A DNA stretch of 64,000 bases from contig NC_085046.1 in NCBI RefSeq assembly GCF_963662255.1, positions 45,709,797 through 45,773,796 on the forward strand. Direction: 5' to 3'. The DNA is from Cinclus cinclus (lineage: Eukaryota; Chordata; Aves; Passeriformes; Cinclidae). Position 1 is the stretch's first letter. Each line of letters opens with the position of its first letter. Made by a program: the position numbers and the translations under genes. The notes under the pieces are model-generated. The model did not search any database. It was not told where the DNA came from and saw only the letters and a program-made list of their open reading frames with translations. Below, one piece after another: positions 13,516-24,685 of the stretch.

Positions 13516-16500
13516 CAAAGAGAGGGCTAATGTGTATCAATATGCCTAATATTTCCTAGAGGGTAGTTTCAGTAGCTTGTGCAGAATTTTTAAATTTAGA
13601 ATGCTTTCCTTTTTACTTGGCTGCTACTGATTTGATACTTGGAGCATAGAGAAGTGCTGTGTACATGTGTTTGGTTATGCTTTATCATATTTATGAGATA
13701 GTGTTTTAGACTGTGTGAAGACTGGAGAAAAATGGGGAATATAGATTTATTTTCAGTTCTTGGAGTTGATGCTAAGCATAATCAGTGAAAATAATGGAGT
13801 AGGTAAGTAAGTGGTCTTTGAAATAAATATGAGAAGGATGCAGAGGGATGTTATTTAGAATAGAAAATCTGAATATGTTTAATAGAATAATATATTTAAA
13901 ATATAAATATTTTAAAATTTCATCAAAAGAATATATCATGGAAAATAATAAATCTTTATGGCCATTTAATAAAGCAACATGTTAATTTGCATGCATTTCC
14001 TCTACTTCTGGTTGTGCTTTGAACAAAATATTCTCAAATCAATTTCATAAATGCTGCCATTTATAGTTCTGAATATACTCTTAAATGGACTCGTGGGTTC
14101 ATGCTTAGATGTGTAGGTACCTTGCATTTTTTTGTGGAATAATCAAAGGCTAAAAAAGGGAGGATTGAAATTACTTGAATATTGACATGGAACCTGGAGT
14201 GTCTTTTTATGTAAATGGTGGCATCTATGTAATTTGGATGTTAACATTGAGATTGGAGAGTTAATTATCTTCTCTTTTATGAGTGCAAATGAGTGGAGCA
14301 TTTCTAGCACCCAGTCACCCAAATTTAGTCTTTTAATTTTAATTAATTTGAGCACTCCATGTATTTTTATTGAGGCTTCTGCTATTTTCAGAAATTGTAT
14401 GGATCAAAATTGTTCTTACAATACCGCTGAAAATAAAAAAAAAAGGATACTATTTGGACATGTTTCCAATGAAATTAATAGACGTAGATTATCTTCATTT
14501 CAGTTTTTCTCTTTTTTATATTCCTCTCCCCCCCCAAGTTTGAAAATTAAATAATTAGTATTCAGATTTTCTTCTTGCATGTATCCATTGCAAAATATTT
14601 AATTGCAGACACAATTCTTTCTATGATGAAAGATTATTCTGTTTTCAGTGATTTTTTTTTAATTTGGATAAAATTTTGTTCCAAGTCTGAAATTAGTAAA
14701 TGGCAAATAAAATTGTAAAAAGTTGTTTCTCTAATTAATATAAATATTTATTGTGTGTATGTATATAGCCTAGTTTTACATACTGAATGTGTTTATTACA
14801 GGTAGAAGTATAGAGAGCAAATACATCCATCTATAACATCAATTTTACTTCAGGTATCTCTCATCAAATTTGACCCTTTGCACCATGTATGCCTGTTGAT
14901 TTAAAAAAAAAAATTAACAAAACCCAGTATCCATGGTTGCTTCTTAAATAGAATTTGAGAAAGAACATAACCCATAAATGGTTCTCTGTATTCTACAATC
15001 ACACCTACTATTACACCTCTGAACCTCAGTCAAGGGTTTGTTTCTGTTCTACAGACTCTGGCTGGAGCAGGTGTAAATGGAAAGCAGATTTCTGGCTGCT
15101 GAGCCCAGCAGCTGACAGCTTCCTGTTGTAGTTGCTCATGCATTCCCTATAGGGCTCCTAGTTCCTTAAATGCAGTAGAGGTGCAGCTGGGTAAGAACAG
15201 TTATCAAGGTGATAGTTGAAAGTGAATTCCATGTACTGAGGTTCCTGGTACCCAGGAGTACTAAGCTGGTGCCTGGCAGTTTCTGACTAGTTGCTGTGCT
15301 CTGTACAGAACTGGCATGATTTCTAGGGCCAACCATAAATGTAATGAGCTGCATTGATACAGTTAATGTACAGACACCATATCTGCATCATATTTTAATC
15401 CCAGTCATATCACTAGTTTCACTGTAACCAAAGGTCATGCGCAGGCACAAACTTCCTCCTTTCTTAAGTTGCTTTCTGTGTGCAAACGTTTTTGTATCCT
15501 CAAGGTCTTTGCTATGCAATTGTTTTTATTTTCCTTTGGGCTTTTATCTTTAAGCTTAGCCTAATTGCTTCTGTCCAAATCTTGAATCTTCTCGAACACA
15601 ACAAAATCTGATACTGTATATACTATTTTGATTAGATTATCTAGTTAGTTGTGGTAAAACATGCAGCGCTTGTGACTGGAGATGAGCTTGCAGTGTAGTA
15701 TAGGATTCTGATTTTGGGTCTATAATCTCAGCTGTGAAGTTGAGAAATGTTCATATGGCATATGAATGGTAATGGCATATGTGTACAGGTCACCTGTAAA
15801 TAGCTGGATACAAAGCCAAAGTGATTTACAATCAAGGCATAATATAAATTAAATATAAGTTGATATGTTTCAAATATAATTGTATGTTACTGTGCTATTT
15901 CGTGGTCTGCATTAAAATGCAGAGAAAAGGGGTTGCAGCCCTGTGATTAATATGCTTTTCCCCAGGATATCAATGAAACTCCAATGCCAGCCTTTTCTGT
16001 GAATAAAATACCTGTAAACACAGTATATAACGTATTTTTACACAGTTGACCTTTTGAACAATTCCATGTGTTTTTCATTTATATGGAATTGTTCTCTCTT
16101 ACTAGACTCCATTCAAAAAATTTATTTTAGGCTTGGTTTAAACAGAAAAGACACCTTAAATATTTTAACAAGCATAGCTGACCCTTTGGTGGAATCCTTA
16201 GGAAAAGGATTGTCTGCAACTGCTGTGACCATGGTATGCTTATATCTGGGTTGTGGAATTAATTAGGGTAAAGCAATCCTTGGAAGAGTTTGTACAAGTA
16301 GAGTTGAAAGCTACACACGGGGAAATATTGGCACTGGTCTTAGAAGTCTATGTGGTACATAAAATTCCCCAGCAGTTGTGCTGCAGTGCACTCACATGCA
16401 CAATATATTGGTTAACTGGTAATAGGACACCATTGTTTTCTTTACAGATCAGAAACATTAACTCCTGGCATGTCATATGCACATGTGCATAATGTAATAG

Positions 16501-16794
16501 CTTAAACATGTGTCACTGTTGTAAGGCAGGTGTGAAACGAGGTTATTCAAACTGAAAATCCTACAGCCAGCTTTAGAGTCAAGAGAAAGGCCAGGAGGAT
16601 GACTGGTCCGCAAATAAACAATATAAATGCTTTAGGAAGTTGCTTTCATTCTGTTACATGAAAAATATATAACTTCACATATAGAAATCATACTTAATCT
16701 AATACTATCAGTTTGGGGTTTTCTCTCTCTCTTTTTTTTTTTTCCTCCCTTCTGATCTTTGGGGGAAAAAAATTAAGGTACCTTTTAATGATTC

Positions 16795-16809
16795 TTTTTT
16801 TTTTTTTTT
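16795..16809. repeat. poly-T tract
   Basis: A run of about 15 T within a generally T/A-rich patch (16720-16860). It has no sign of an attached retrotransposon. Confidence 0.6.
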
Positions 16810-19477
16810 AAACTATAAAAAAGTTTTTCAGTACCTCTATAGTGGAAAAAAAAATAACTTCACATGGTTGGTCTTAAAAGGAGTTGTTTTTTCTTTTTTG
16901 AGGCAGAATTAATATTTAATATTGTAAAACAAGATTGATCTCTGTTATATTGAATGGGCAAAATTATTTGAAAATACTTCTGTAACAAATTATTTTAATT
17001 TTTAAAATTTTAATTTTATATTATATTACTTTGATACCTTTCAGTATTATGTCATTAGTCTGTTCTAGCTATTGAAGCACCAGCTCTTAGTCTGATGAAA
17101 ATCTGGGCTCTAAATAGTAATTTCGAAGTGTATGTTCATTTCCTTTTTGTAATGAGATAAACTTTCTCTGGCTCATAAACCACAAAGCAGCATTAATGCA
17201 GAAGTAAAACTGAAGAGTGATTTAGCCATATTAAGGTTTTGATTTTGGATTTAGTTCCCTCCTTGTTGCTAGGAATTTTCAGAACAACAGATGTTTTAAA
17301 TGTACAAAAAATTAAGTACAGAGCAAATCCAATGAATAAATCACAGGTTCAGAGCTCTGTAAACTGTCTCTGTACTAAAGAAAAGTAATATTTGCAATCA
17401 TTGTGGTATAAAATATAAAATTTTAAAATTTCCTGTATTAGATATTTGAATGTAGGTTGTATCTGTTTTTAAATCCTTAATTTGTGGATTAATATAATTT
17501 GCAGAAGCTACACACTGTTTTCTTGTGTCATCTGCATCCCCATTTTTTTTAAACTTAGTAAGAGTTCTTATAAGTTTGAAGTCACAGCTGATGTTTTCAA
17601 ACTTTGTGTAGAAATTACTCCCTCCACAAAAACATGAAGAGTTAGAAGGAAAGGAATGTTTTGTCATTGAAACTCAAATATTTCTCATTCAGAGGGAAAA
17701 CTTATATAAAATATTTTTTTTAAAAGGGCACCCCCCCCGAATGAATCTTCTGTGTGACAGTGAGAATGAACAAGAGAGTGACTTTTTTTTCAAATTGTAA
17801 AATTGTGGATTTGAAGTCAAAGGTCTTCTTTGCTCCCTCTCTACATGTTTGAGTTGGCACTAAAATGGCTCTGCAGCATATTCCTGCTCTCCCCAGCTGT
17901 TAGCAACAGTAGGGGGAAGTGCAAAGGCTCACCCCTTCTGGAACAACATTTCTGTCTTCAAAACAGCCTCCTATTGTGTCTGTAGCTTCTGCGAATGGTG
18001 TGCGAAGCCTTGATGTGAGGCAAAGAAAGTTCACCATTGACTACAAGAGTCTTTGGATTGGGCCCAGAGCTTTTAAGTCTGTAACTGTCATGGAAAATAA
18101 ATACTGCACTTGAAGGAGCAAGCTCCAGGGTCTCCTAAAAGTAGCTTAAATACCTCAGAGAGGAGCAGTATAATAACTTCAGCTTTCATATAGTAGGTTC
18201 TCACTAGTTTTACATCCCAGGAAGACTGCTGGGACTCCCAAATCACTGGTCAACAGTGTAATGATACATGGCAAATTACCTAGGTAATGGCAGTTGGATA
18301 AATCACCTCCAACCAATGCTGATTAGTCAAACGAGGGGTGGGCTATGTATTAGGTGGAACCAATTCCCCAAAGACAGAAATCAAAGGGAAAATGGACTTG
18401 AGAAAATTTTTTTAACCCACTATGATGATTAGTGGTCATTAATGAAGATGATTTATTTTTCCTTGTGGAAAGGCTAGTAAGTGATTTAGAAAAGCAAATG
18501 TGAATGTGTTTTTACAGAAATTGCTGCAGAAGAGATCAAAAATTTCACAGCACAACTGTTCACCTTTATGACCAAATTTCTGTTTATATTCTTCAAATAA
18601 GGCAAAACAACATGATGGAAAAAATTCAGGAAGTTCTTGATTGCACCCAAGTTTACAAACCAGACACAATGACTTTGTATTATCATTTTCTTGAGAAAGG
18701 CAGAAACAAACAGCAGCTACTCACAAACCTGCCAAATGTTCTGGGGGGGAGTGAAATAAAGTTGAAGATCAAAGTGCTATCAACTTGATAGGAGTTGAGA
18801 GTGCTGAATATGTCATGGGATCTTAACACAAGAAAGATCTGAAACTGTTTCTAGAACCAAACCAGAAAGTCAGCTAAAGTTACAGAAAAGTGTTATATTT
18901 TTCATACCTCTGTTCAGAAAGGTAGGACTTCTGAATCACATCTGATGCTCACAGTTAGCTGTGGAAAAGTGAATGTAGCTTAGGCTGATGCCAATTACAA
19001 TAATAACTTGGATCATAGAATGTTCAAGGTATTTTTCTGACAGTAATGAATCATGTATTAGTAAATCAAGCAACTAAAGGAAGGTGTTAATGAAAGGTAG
19101 GATCACTGATGAGTATTAAGTGCATCCTGTGTGGGGCAGTGATATATGAGTCCATGGCGGTATTTTTGGAACTTCCCTTGTGGAACATTGTTGAGTGCTG
19201 GAATTATCACCTCTTTATGGAGGCATGGTCAGGAGTAATGAATTTACCTATTTCAGTTGCAGAGTTCAAATTGTAACTGCATTATTTTCAATTTGGACAT
19301 GTGCACACAAGTTGAGAGGCTCCTATCCTGTTTTACTGATCATATCGCTGGTTTTATGCTGTTATGACATTAGTGTATAGGAGAGTGTCTATGCAAGATT
19401 TGCACGTATTTCAATTTGAATAATTAAGATGATGCCTCTCAGGAGTACTTGTGTGTGGAGTGCCATCTGAAGCTTGA

Positions 19478-19482
19478 AATGG
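19478..19482. repeat. ERVL target-site duplication, left copy
   Basis: AATGG lies immediately before the TG of the left LTR and is repeated at 26173-26177 after the CA of the right LTR. The preceding A is also shared, but on the right it coincides with the LTR's terminal A. A 5-bp duplication is what ERVL integrases usually leave. Confidence 0.9.
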
Positions 19483-20175
19483 TGTCTTGGTTTGAAGGAC
19501 AGGTGTTTGCCAAGGAAAGCAGAAGCTTCCCCTTGGACTGAAAGAAAATGTGATTCTTCCGATTATTATAATTTTGGAATTAAGAGAGCTCTCAGGCAAA
19601 GATATGGGGGTAGGAATAACAGTTCTTTACTAGTATATCTAGCACGACAAACAAGAACAACAACAGCTATGAAATTAGCCACAAACAGAACAGTAACTCA
19701 GTCCCAGTGTTTTTTGGCTGCAGGCACCTTTTCCCTGAGCTGCAGTTCCCGGTGCTGGGGGCGGGCGGGTCCCGCAGAGCCGCAGGAGGGCTGGGGGTGA
19801 TGGCAGAGCTGTCCCAGGGGGAGAGAGAGATGGAGAGAGAGCCCTCCGCTCACGGTGTCAGTCCCGATGCTCAGTAGAATGCTGGATGGTGGTAGTTCAC
19901 AGCGAGAAGACAGCCGGGCAGGGTCCGATGGTGGTTTCCTGACGCTGGGATGGGACACAGACGGCGATCGTCCTTCTCGTCCGAACTCCGCAGGGGAAAT
20001 GGGCCGAGACCCAGCCTTCCGCTTCCTCTTCTGGCTGTTTGAATCTCGCGGGGCTTGCTTCTTCCCTCCCGTCCCCTCCCCCTTGTCACCAGGGCCCAGT
20101 CAACAGGTATCTTAGCATGACAATGGGGAAAATTCCACAGAGGGAAAAAAAAAAAGAAAGAACTAACCCTCAACA
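19483..20175 (-). repeat. 3' LTR of the ERVL provirus
   Basis: 693 bp. In element orientation it starts TGTTGAGGG and ends AGACA, giving TG...CA termini. It matches the 25485-26172 copy except for about 24 substitutions and two small indels: a CAA unit near 19650 and two extra A in the A11 run near 20145. The centre is markedly GC- and CpG-rich compared with the flanks, while the last roughly 200 bp in element orientation (plus coordinates 19483-19690) are AT-rich. It should supply the polyadenylation site, but I could not pick a clear AATAAA. This copy lacks the GTAAG donor-like site present in the 5' LTR. Confidence 0.95.
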
Positions 20176-20198
20176 TTATCCACCCCGAATTTTCCCCT
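20176..20198 (-). promoter_or_regulatory. polypurine tract region
   Basis: Read in element orientation, AGGGGAAAA (20198-20190) and GGGGTGGATAA (20186-20176) sit directly upstream of the TG of the 3' LTR. Retroviruses prime plus-strand DNA from such a purine-rich stretch. The tract is interrupted (TTC between the two blocks, and a T), so the exact primer is uncertain. Confidence 0.6.
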
Positions 20199-20281
20199 AC
20201 CATCATGCCAAATCAAATTAAAAATCTTCAAATTATAGACATCCATACAGTTACAGATACAGGCACAGTATTGTAGGTAGT
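20199..20281 (-). other. spacer between pol stop and polypurine tract; no env
   Basis: About 80 bp of AT-rich sequence with no open frame of useful length. This is the place where env would lie in an infectious retrovirus, and there is none. Confidence 0.85.
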
Positions 20282-23200
20282 TCACCCTAAAACAAGGTCT
20301 CCTTGGGGTATGCATCGGGTCTTTCCATCCCTTTGCATGATCCACCAGGTACACCCTGGCCCTTGAGCAAAAACCACCCCCCGAATTGGATTGTCTTTGC
20401 TGGAGGCAGGGTTCACCCAAACAGTTTTTCCTAGCATACCTCTCATATGCACCACTGGAACCTTGTCCCCATCTGGTGTTTTCAAGGGCTCAGACTGGGC
20501 AGGGCCTGCTCGATTAGTGGAACCTCGGGTGTTCACTAACCATGTGGCCTTTGGTAGATTAATCTCCCAGTTCTTGAAAGTCCCCCCACCCAGTGCCTTC
20601 AAGGTGGTTTTAAGCAGCCCATTGCACCGTTCCACTTTCCCAGCTGTTGGTGCGTGATAAGGAATGTAGTACACCCACTCGATGCCGTGTTCTCTGGCCC
20701 AGGTGCTTATGAGGCTGTTCTTGAAATGAGTCCCATTGTCTGACTCAATTCTCTCAGGGGTACCATGTCTCCAAAGGACTTGTTTTTCCAGGCCCAGGAT
20801 GGTGTTGTGGGCAGTGGCATGAGGCACAGGGTAGGTCTCCAACCATCCAGTGGTGGCTTCCACCATGGTCAGCACGTAGCGCTTGCCTTGGCGTGTCTGA
20901 GGCAGTGTGATGTAGTCAATCTGCCAGGCCTCCCCATACTTATATTTGGACCACCGCCCCCCATACCAGAGGGGCTTCACTCGCTTGGCTTGCTTGATGG
21001 CAGCACACGTCTCACAGTCATGGATAACCTGGGAAATACTGTCCATGGTGAGATCCACCCCTCGGTCTCGTGCCCACTTATAGGTAGCATCTCTGCCTTG
21101 GTGACCTGAGGCATCGTGGGCCCATCGAGCCTGGAACAACTCTCCCTTGTGTTGCCAGTCTAAGTCTATCTGTGACACCTCTATCCTTGCAGCCTGATCT
21201 ACTTGCTCATTGTGTTGGTGCTCCTCATTAGCTCGACTCTTGGGGACATGGGCATCTACATGACGGACCTTTACGGGTAGCTTCTCTACCCGACTGGCAA
21301 TGTCTTTCCACTCATCAGCAGCCCAGATTGGTTTTCCCCTACGTTGCCAGTTAGCTTTTTTCCATCTTTCCAGCCAGCCCCACAGAGCATTGGCTACCAT
21401 CCATGAATCAGTGTAAAGGTAGAGCTTTGGCCACTTCTCTCTTTCAGCAATGTCCAGGGCCAGCTGAACGGCTTTGAGTTCAGCAAGTTGACTTGATCCA
21501 CTTTCTCCTTCAGTAGCTTGTGCAACCTGTCGTGTGGGGCTCCATACAGCTGCTTTCCACTTCTGGTTCATCCCCACGATGCGACAGGAACCGTCAGTGA
21601 AAAGAGCGTAGCGAGTTTCATCTGCTGGCAGTTGGTTGTATGGCGGGGCTTCGTCAGCCCGGGTCACTTGTTCTTGCTCCTCTTCATCGGCAAGACCAAA
21701 ATTTTCACCTTCTGGCCAGTTTGTAATTATTTCCAAAATCCCTGGGCAATTTGGGTTTCCGATACGGGCGCGCTGTGTGATGAGGGCAATCCACTTGCTC
21801 CATGTGGCATCGGTGGCGTGGTGGGTAGAGGGGACCTTCCCTTTAAACATCCACCCCAGCACTGGTAGTCGGGGTGCCAGGAGGAGCTGTGCTTCTGTGC
21901 CAATCACTTCTGAGGCAGCTTGAACTCCTTCATAAGCAGCCAAGATCTCCTTCTCTGTTGGGGTGTAGTTGGCTTCAGACCCTTTGTAACTTCGGCTCCA
22001 GAATCCCAGAGGTCGGCCTCGGGTCTCACCAGGTACCTTCTGCCAAAGGCTCCAGGACAAGCCCTTGTTCCCGGCTGCAGAGTAGAGCACATTCTTCACC
22101 TCTGGTCCCGTCCTGACTGGGCCGAGGGCTACAGCATGAGCGATCTCCTGCTTGATCTGGGCAAAGGCTTGCTGCTGCTCAGGGCCCCAGTGGAATTCGT
22201 TCTTCTTCCGGGTGACCAGGTAGAGAGGGCTCACGATCTGGCTGTACTCAGGAATGTGCATTCTCCAAAAGCCTATGGCACCTAGGAAAGCTTGTGTTTC
22301 CTTCTTGTTGGTTGGTGGAGACATGGCGGTGATCTTATTGATGACCTCAGTGGGGTTTTGGTGCCGCCCGTCTTGCCACTTTACTCCCAGGAACTGGATC
22401 TCTCGGGCAGGACCTTTGACTTTGCTCCTCTTGATGGCAAAACCGGCTCCCAGCAGAATCTGGATGATCTTTTCTCCTTTCTCAAAGACTTCCATTGCTG
22501 TGTTCCCCCACACAATGATGTCATCAATGTATTGCAGGTGGTCTGGAGCTTCACCCTTTTCCAGTGCAGCCTGGATCAGTCCATGGCAGATGGTGGGGCT
22601 GTGTTTCCACCCCTGGGGCAGTCGGTTCCAGGTGTACTGCACGCCCCTCCAGGTGAAAGCAAACTGAGGCCTGCACTCTGCTGCCAGAGGAATGGAGAAA
22701 AATGCATTGGCAATGTCAATGGTGGCGTACCACTTTGCTGCCTTGGACTCCAGCTCGTACTGGAGTTCCAGCATGTCCGGCACGGCAGCGCTCAGCGGTG
22801 GAGTCACTTCATTCAATGCACGATAGTCCACAGTCAATCTCCATTCTCCATCAGACTTACGCACAGGCCAGATGGGGCTGTTGAAGGGTGAGTGGGTTTT
22901 GCTGACCACCCCTTGGCCCTCCAGCTCACGGATCATCTTGTGGATGGGGATCACGGCATCTCGATTTGTCCTGTACTGCCGGTGGTGCACTGTGGAGGTG
23001 GCAATTGGCACTTGCTGCTCCTTCACCTTCAGGAGTCCCACTACAGATGGGTTCTCTGCCAGTCCAAGCAAGGTGTTCAATTGCCTAATGTTTTCCGCCT
23101 CTACTGCAGCTATTCCAAAAGCCCACCTGAGTCCCTTTGGGTCTTTGTAATAGCCATTCCTGAGGAAGTCTATGCCTAGAATACACGGTGCCTCTGGGCC

Positions 23201-23464
23201 AGTCACAATTGGATGCTTCTGCCACTCTTTCCCAGTCAGGCTCACCTCAGCCTCCAGCAAAGTCAATTCCTGTGATCCCCCTGTCACCCCAGCAATAGAA
23301 ACAGGCTCTTCCCCAACATGTTCTGATGGTATTAGGGTGCACTGTGAACCAGTATCAACTAATGCCCTATGTTTTTGTGGCTCTGATGTGCCAGGCCATC
23401 GGATCCACACCGTCCAAAAGACCCGGTTTTCCCGTGCCTCTCCCTGGCTAGAGGCAGGGCCCCT
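20282..23464 (-). CDS. ERVL pro-pol (protease, RT, RNase H, integrase)
   Basis: The frame runs 1060 codons from the gag UAG to a TGA at 20282-20284 with no internal stop. Residue numbers below count from the codon at 23410-23408, which is GTG, not a true start. Protease: DTG at 19-21 and ILG at 77-79. Reverse transcriptase: catalytic D232 (TIDIANAF), LPQG at 264-267, YIDD at 294-297. RNase H: D606 (FTDGS), E644, D668 (YTDSW), D738. Integrase: zinc-binding H765, H770, C799, C802, then D832, D891 and E927, with exactly 35 residues between the last two. The C-terminal integrase domain follows, and no dUTPase or env is fused. The first Met is residue 159, downstream of the protease motif, so pro-pol must be made as a fusion to Gag. 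All catalytic residues I looked for are present. This shows an intact reading frame, not activity. Confidence 0.93.
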   Translation of the reverse strand, partial: RGPASSQGEARENRVFWTVWIRWPGTSEPQKHRALVDTGSQCTLIPSEHVGEEPVSIAGVTGGSQELTLLEAEVSLTGKEWQKHPIVTGPEAPCILGIDFLRNGYYKDPKGLRWAFGIAAVEAENIRQLNTLLGLAENPSVVGLLKVKEQQVPIATSTVHHRQYRTNRDAVIPIHKMIRELEGQGVVSKTHSPFNSPIWPVRKSDGEWRLTVDYRALNEVTPPLSAAVPDMLELQYELESKAAKWYATIDIANAFFSIPLAAECRPQFAFTWRGVQYTWNRLPQGWKHSPTICHGLIQAALEKGEAPDHLQYIDDIIVWGNTAMEVFEKGEKIIQILLGAGFAIKRSKVKGPAREIQFLGVKWQDGRHQNPTEVINKITAMSPPTNKKETQAFLGAIGFWRMHIPEYSQIVSPLYLVTRKKNEFHWGPEQQQAFAQIKQEIAHAVALGPVRTGPEVKNVLYSAAGNKGLSWSLWQKVPGETRGRPLGFWSRSYKGSEANYTPTEKEILAAYEGVQAASEVIGTEAQLLLAPRLPVLGWMFKGKVPSTHHATDATWSKWIALITQRARIGNPNCPGILEIITNWPEGENFGLADEEEQEQVTRADEAPPYNQLPADETRYALFTDGSCRIVGMNQKWKAAVWSPTRQVAQATEGESGSSQLAELKAVQLALDIAEREKWPKLYLYTDSWMVANALWGWLERWKKANWQRRGKPIWAADEWKDIASRVEKLPVKVRHVDAHVPKSRANEEHQHNEQVDQAARIEVSQIDLDWQHKGELFQARWAHDASGHQGRDATYKWARDRGVDLTMDSISQVIHDCETCAAIKQAKRVKPLWYGGRWSKYKYGEAWQIDYITLPQTRQGKRYVLTMVEATTGWLETYPVPHATAHNTILGLEKQVLWRHGTPERIESDNGTHFKNSLISTWAREHGIEWVYYIPYHAPTAGKVERCNGLLKTTLKALGGGTFKNWEINLPKATWLVNTRGSTNRAGPAQSEPLKTPDGDKVPVVHMRGMLGKTVWVNPASSKDNPIRGVVFAQGPGCTWWIMQRDGKTRCIPQGDLVLG

Positions 23465-23467
23465 CTA
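23435..23467 (-). promoter_or_regulatory. gag UAG stop with downstream stem-loop (candidate readthrough signal)
   Basis: The gag stop UAG is at 23467-23465. Exactly 8 nt follow (AGGGGCCC, 23464-23457). Then TGCCTCT (23456-23450) pairs perfectly with AGAGGCA (23441-23435) across an 8-nt loop. Gag and pol are in the same frame on either side. Known from gammaretroviruses such as murine leukaemia virus: a UAG between in-frame gag and pol is suppressed with help from a pseudoknot beginning 8 nt downstream. A stem 3' partner for the loop (pseudoknot) was not convincing by eye. Readthrough is therefore inferred. Confidence 0.65.
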
Positions 23468-24685
23468 GCACTGGTTATTATTTCCCTCCTGGGCATACAT
23501 GTTGGAGGTTCCCTCAAGGGGATCTGACAAATCATCCTCCCTTTTGTAATACCCTGCATCTTGGTTATGGGAAGTTGAGGCTACCTTCACTTTAGTGGAG
23601 CTCCTTTGGTTAGTGTTTCCCTCCTTGAGTTGACGCACCCGCGCTGCCAGGGCAGAAGTGGGTTTCCCATCCCACCTCCTCATGCCTTCCCCATGGTCAC
23701 GCAGAAAGAACCACAGGTCAGCTCGTGGGGTGTATCCTCTCTCCTTAGCTGGGGGACGTTGGGCTCTAACTCTGGGATCTGTGACTCGCACTGGTGCTGC
23801 ATTGACCTTCCTCATCTCCTCCCTCACCCCTCTTATCTCCTCCTTGAACTCCTCTCTGAGTTCCCTAATCACGGCAGAGACCTGAGCCTGCATTGGGCCA
23901 TTCATTATACTCTCAAAATTTCTGAGCTTATCGGCAACAGAACCCACTGTCTCGTGGTTGGTGTCAGCATTAATGGCTGCAATGAATGTGGTGTACTGAG
24001 ATGGCCCCAGGTGTGCCAGATTCCACAACGTCTGCCCTGTGCACCTGACCTTGTTGAGGTCATTGTCATGTTGTCCACCCCTCCCAAAGAGTACTTCCAG
24101 TATTGCTACTTCTCTCAGCTGTTGGATCCCCTCCTCAGCGGTTTTCCAGCGCATTCTATGGTGGTGCTCCTGCATTCTCTCTCTGTGGACAAACCTCTCT
24201 CTTACACTCATTAAAAGCCGCTCCCAGAGGGAAAGGGGGCCTGGTTCCCTTACGAATATGTGATCCACACCTGAGTCCTGGGTTAGGGGTCCCAAATTCC
24301 TTGCCTCAGTACCATCCAGCTGCACACCTGTACCCATAAGGTCCCAGACCCGCAGTAACCACGTTGTAAAAGCCTCACGGCCCCTTCGTACAACATCTTT
24401 ACGCAGATTACGGAGACTCTCGTATGACAGGGACTCTGTGACAATCTCAACCTCTGGCTCCCCTGCTGGTTGTGAGGGCCCTGCTTTCTGATCATTATTA
24501 TCTAGGTGCTTCGTTTTCACCTTAGACTTTCTAGTTTCCACGGGGGCAACTGCTGCTGGCTGTGAGTGCCCTTGCAGTTCAGCTGGAGCCTGGAGAGATG
24601 TAACATTTGTGGGTTCCACTGCTGCACCATCAGGTTCTCCCTCTTTAAGGCAGAGGGAGAGTTTCTCAAGAGCTGGGGAAAGGTA
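23465..24685 (-). CDS. ERVL gag, main part (downstream of an in-frame UAG)
   Basis: Open from just after the UAG at 24688-24686 to the UAG at 23467-23465, about 406 codons. Position numbers count from the GTG at 24619. An N-terminal half rich in Gln, Pro and Ala is followed by a helical, charged middle (about 64-240) that is likely the capsid-like region. A probable coiled coil lies at about 245-272 (VIRELREEFKEEIRGVREEM). A conserved-looking block at 299-330 (LWFFLRDHGEGMRRWDGKP) resembles ERVL Gag C-termini as I know them. The only cysteines are C193 and the last residue C384, so there is no CCHC zinc knuckle. The apparent starts are not ATG, and the frame is continuous with 24686-25129 apart from one stop. 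I therefore read both as one gag gene. Gag would form the particle core, and pro-pol would be its readthrough extension. Confidence 0.8.
   Translation of the reverse strand, partial: YLSPALEKLSLCLKEGEPDGAAVEPTNVTSLQAPAELQGHSQPAAVAPVETRKSKVKTKHLDNNDQKAGPSQPAGEPEVEIVTESLSYESLRNLRKDVVRRGREAFTTWLLRVWDLMGTGVQLDGTEARNLGPLTQDSGVDHIFVREPGPLSLWERLLMSVRERFVHRERMQEHHHRMRWKTAEEGIQQLREVAILEVLFGRGGQHDNDLNKVRCTGQTLWNLAHLGPSQYTTFIAAINADTNHETVGSVADKLRNFESIMNGPMQAQVSAVIRELREEFKEEIRGVREEMRKVNAAPVRVTDPRVRAQRPPAKERGYTPRADLWFFLRDHGEGMRRWDGKPTSALAARVRQLKEGNTNQRSSTKVKVASTSHNQDAGYYKREDDLSDPLEGTSNMYAQEGNNNQC

Larger units (their letters stand above)
10426..19477. other. gene-free AT-rich stretch
   Basis: No gene is recognised. 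The open frame at 10379-10927 begins inside the CR1 tail and runs through AT-rich DNA with no domain motif, so I do not count it as a gene. The stretch holds a (TAAA)n microsatellite, several poly-T and poly-A runs (for example near 16730-16850) and a C8 run near 17732. Nothing else stands out. Confidence 0.6.

Noticed and set aside
19698..20206. Open frames in both LTRs, for example 86 codons on each strand
   Set aside because: They are near identical in both LTRs and fall in the CpG-rich LTR centre with few stops. There is no reason to call a protein.
20176..20281. Possible remnant of env between pol and the 3' LTR
   Set aside because: Only about 106 bp, AT-rich, with no open frame. ERVL elements normally lack env, so absence is expected and not a deletion scar.
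21518..24339. Many plus-strand open frames up to 202 codons
   Set aside because: They are antisense shadows of the retroviral gag and pol frames on the minus strand.
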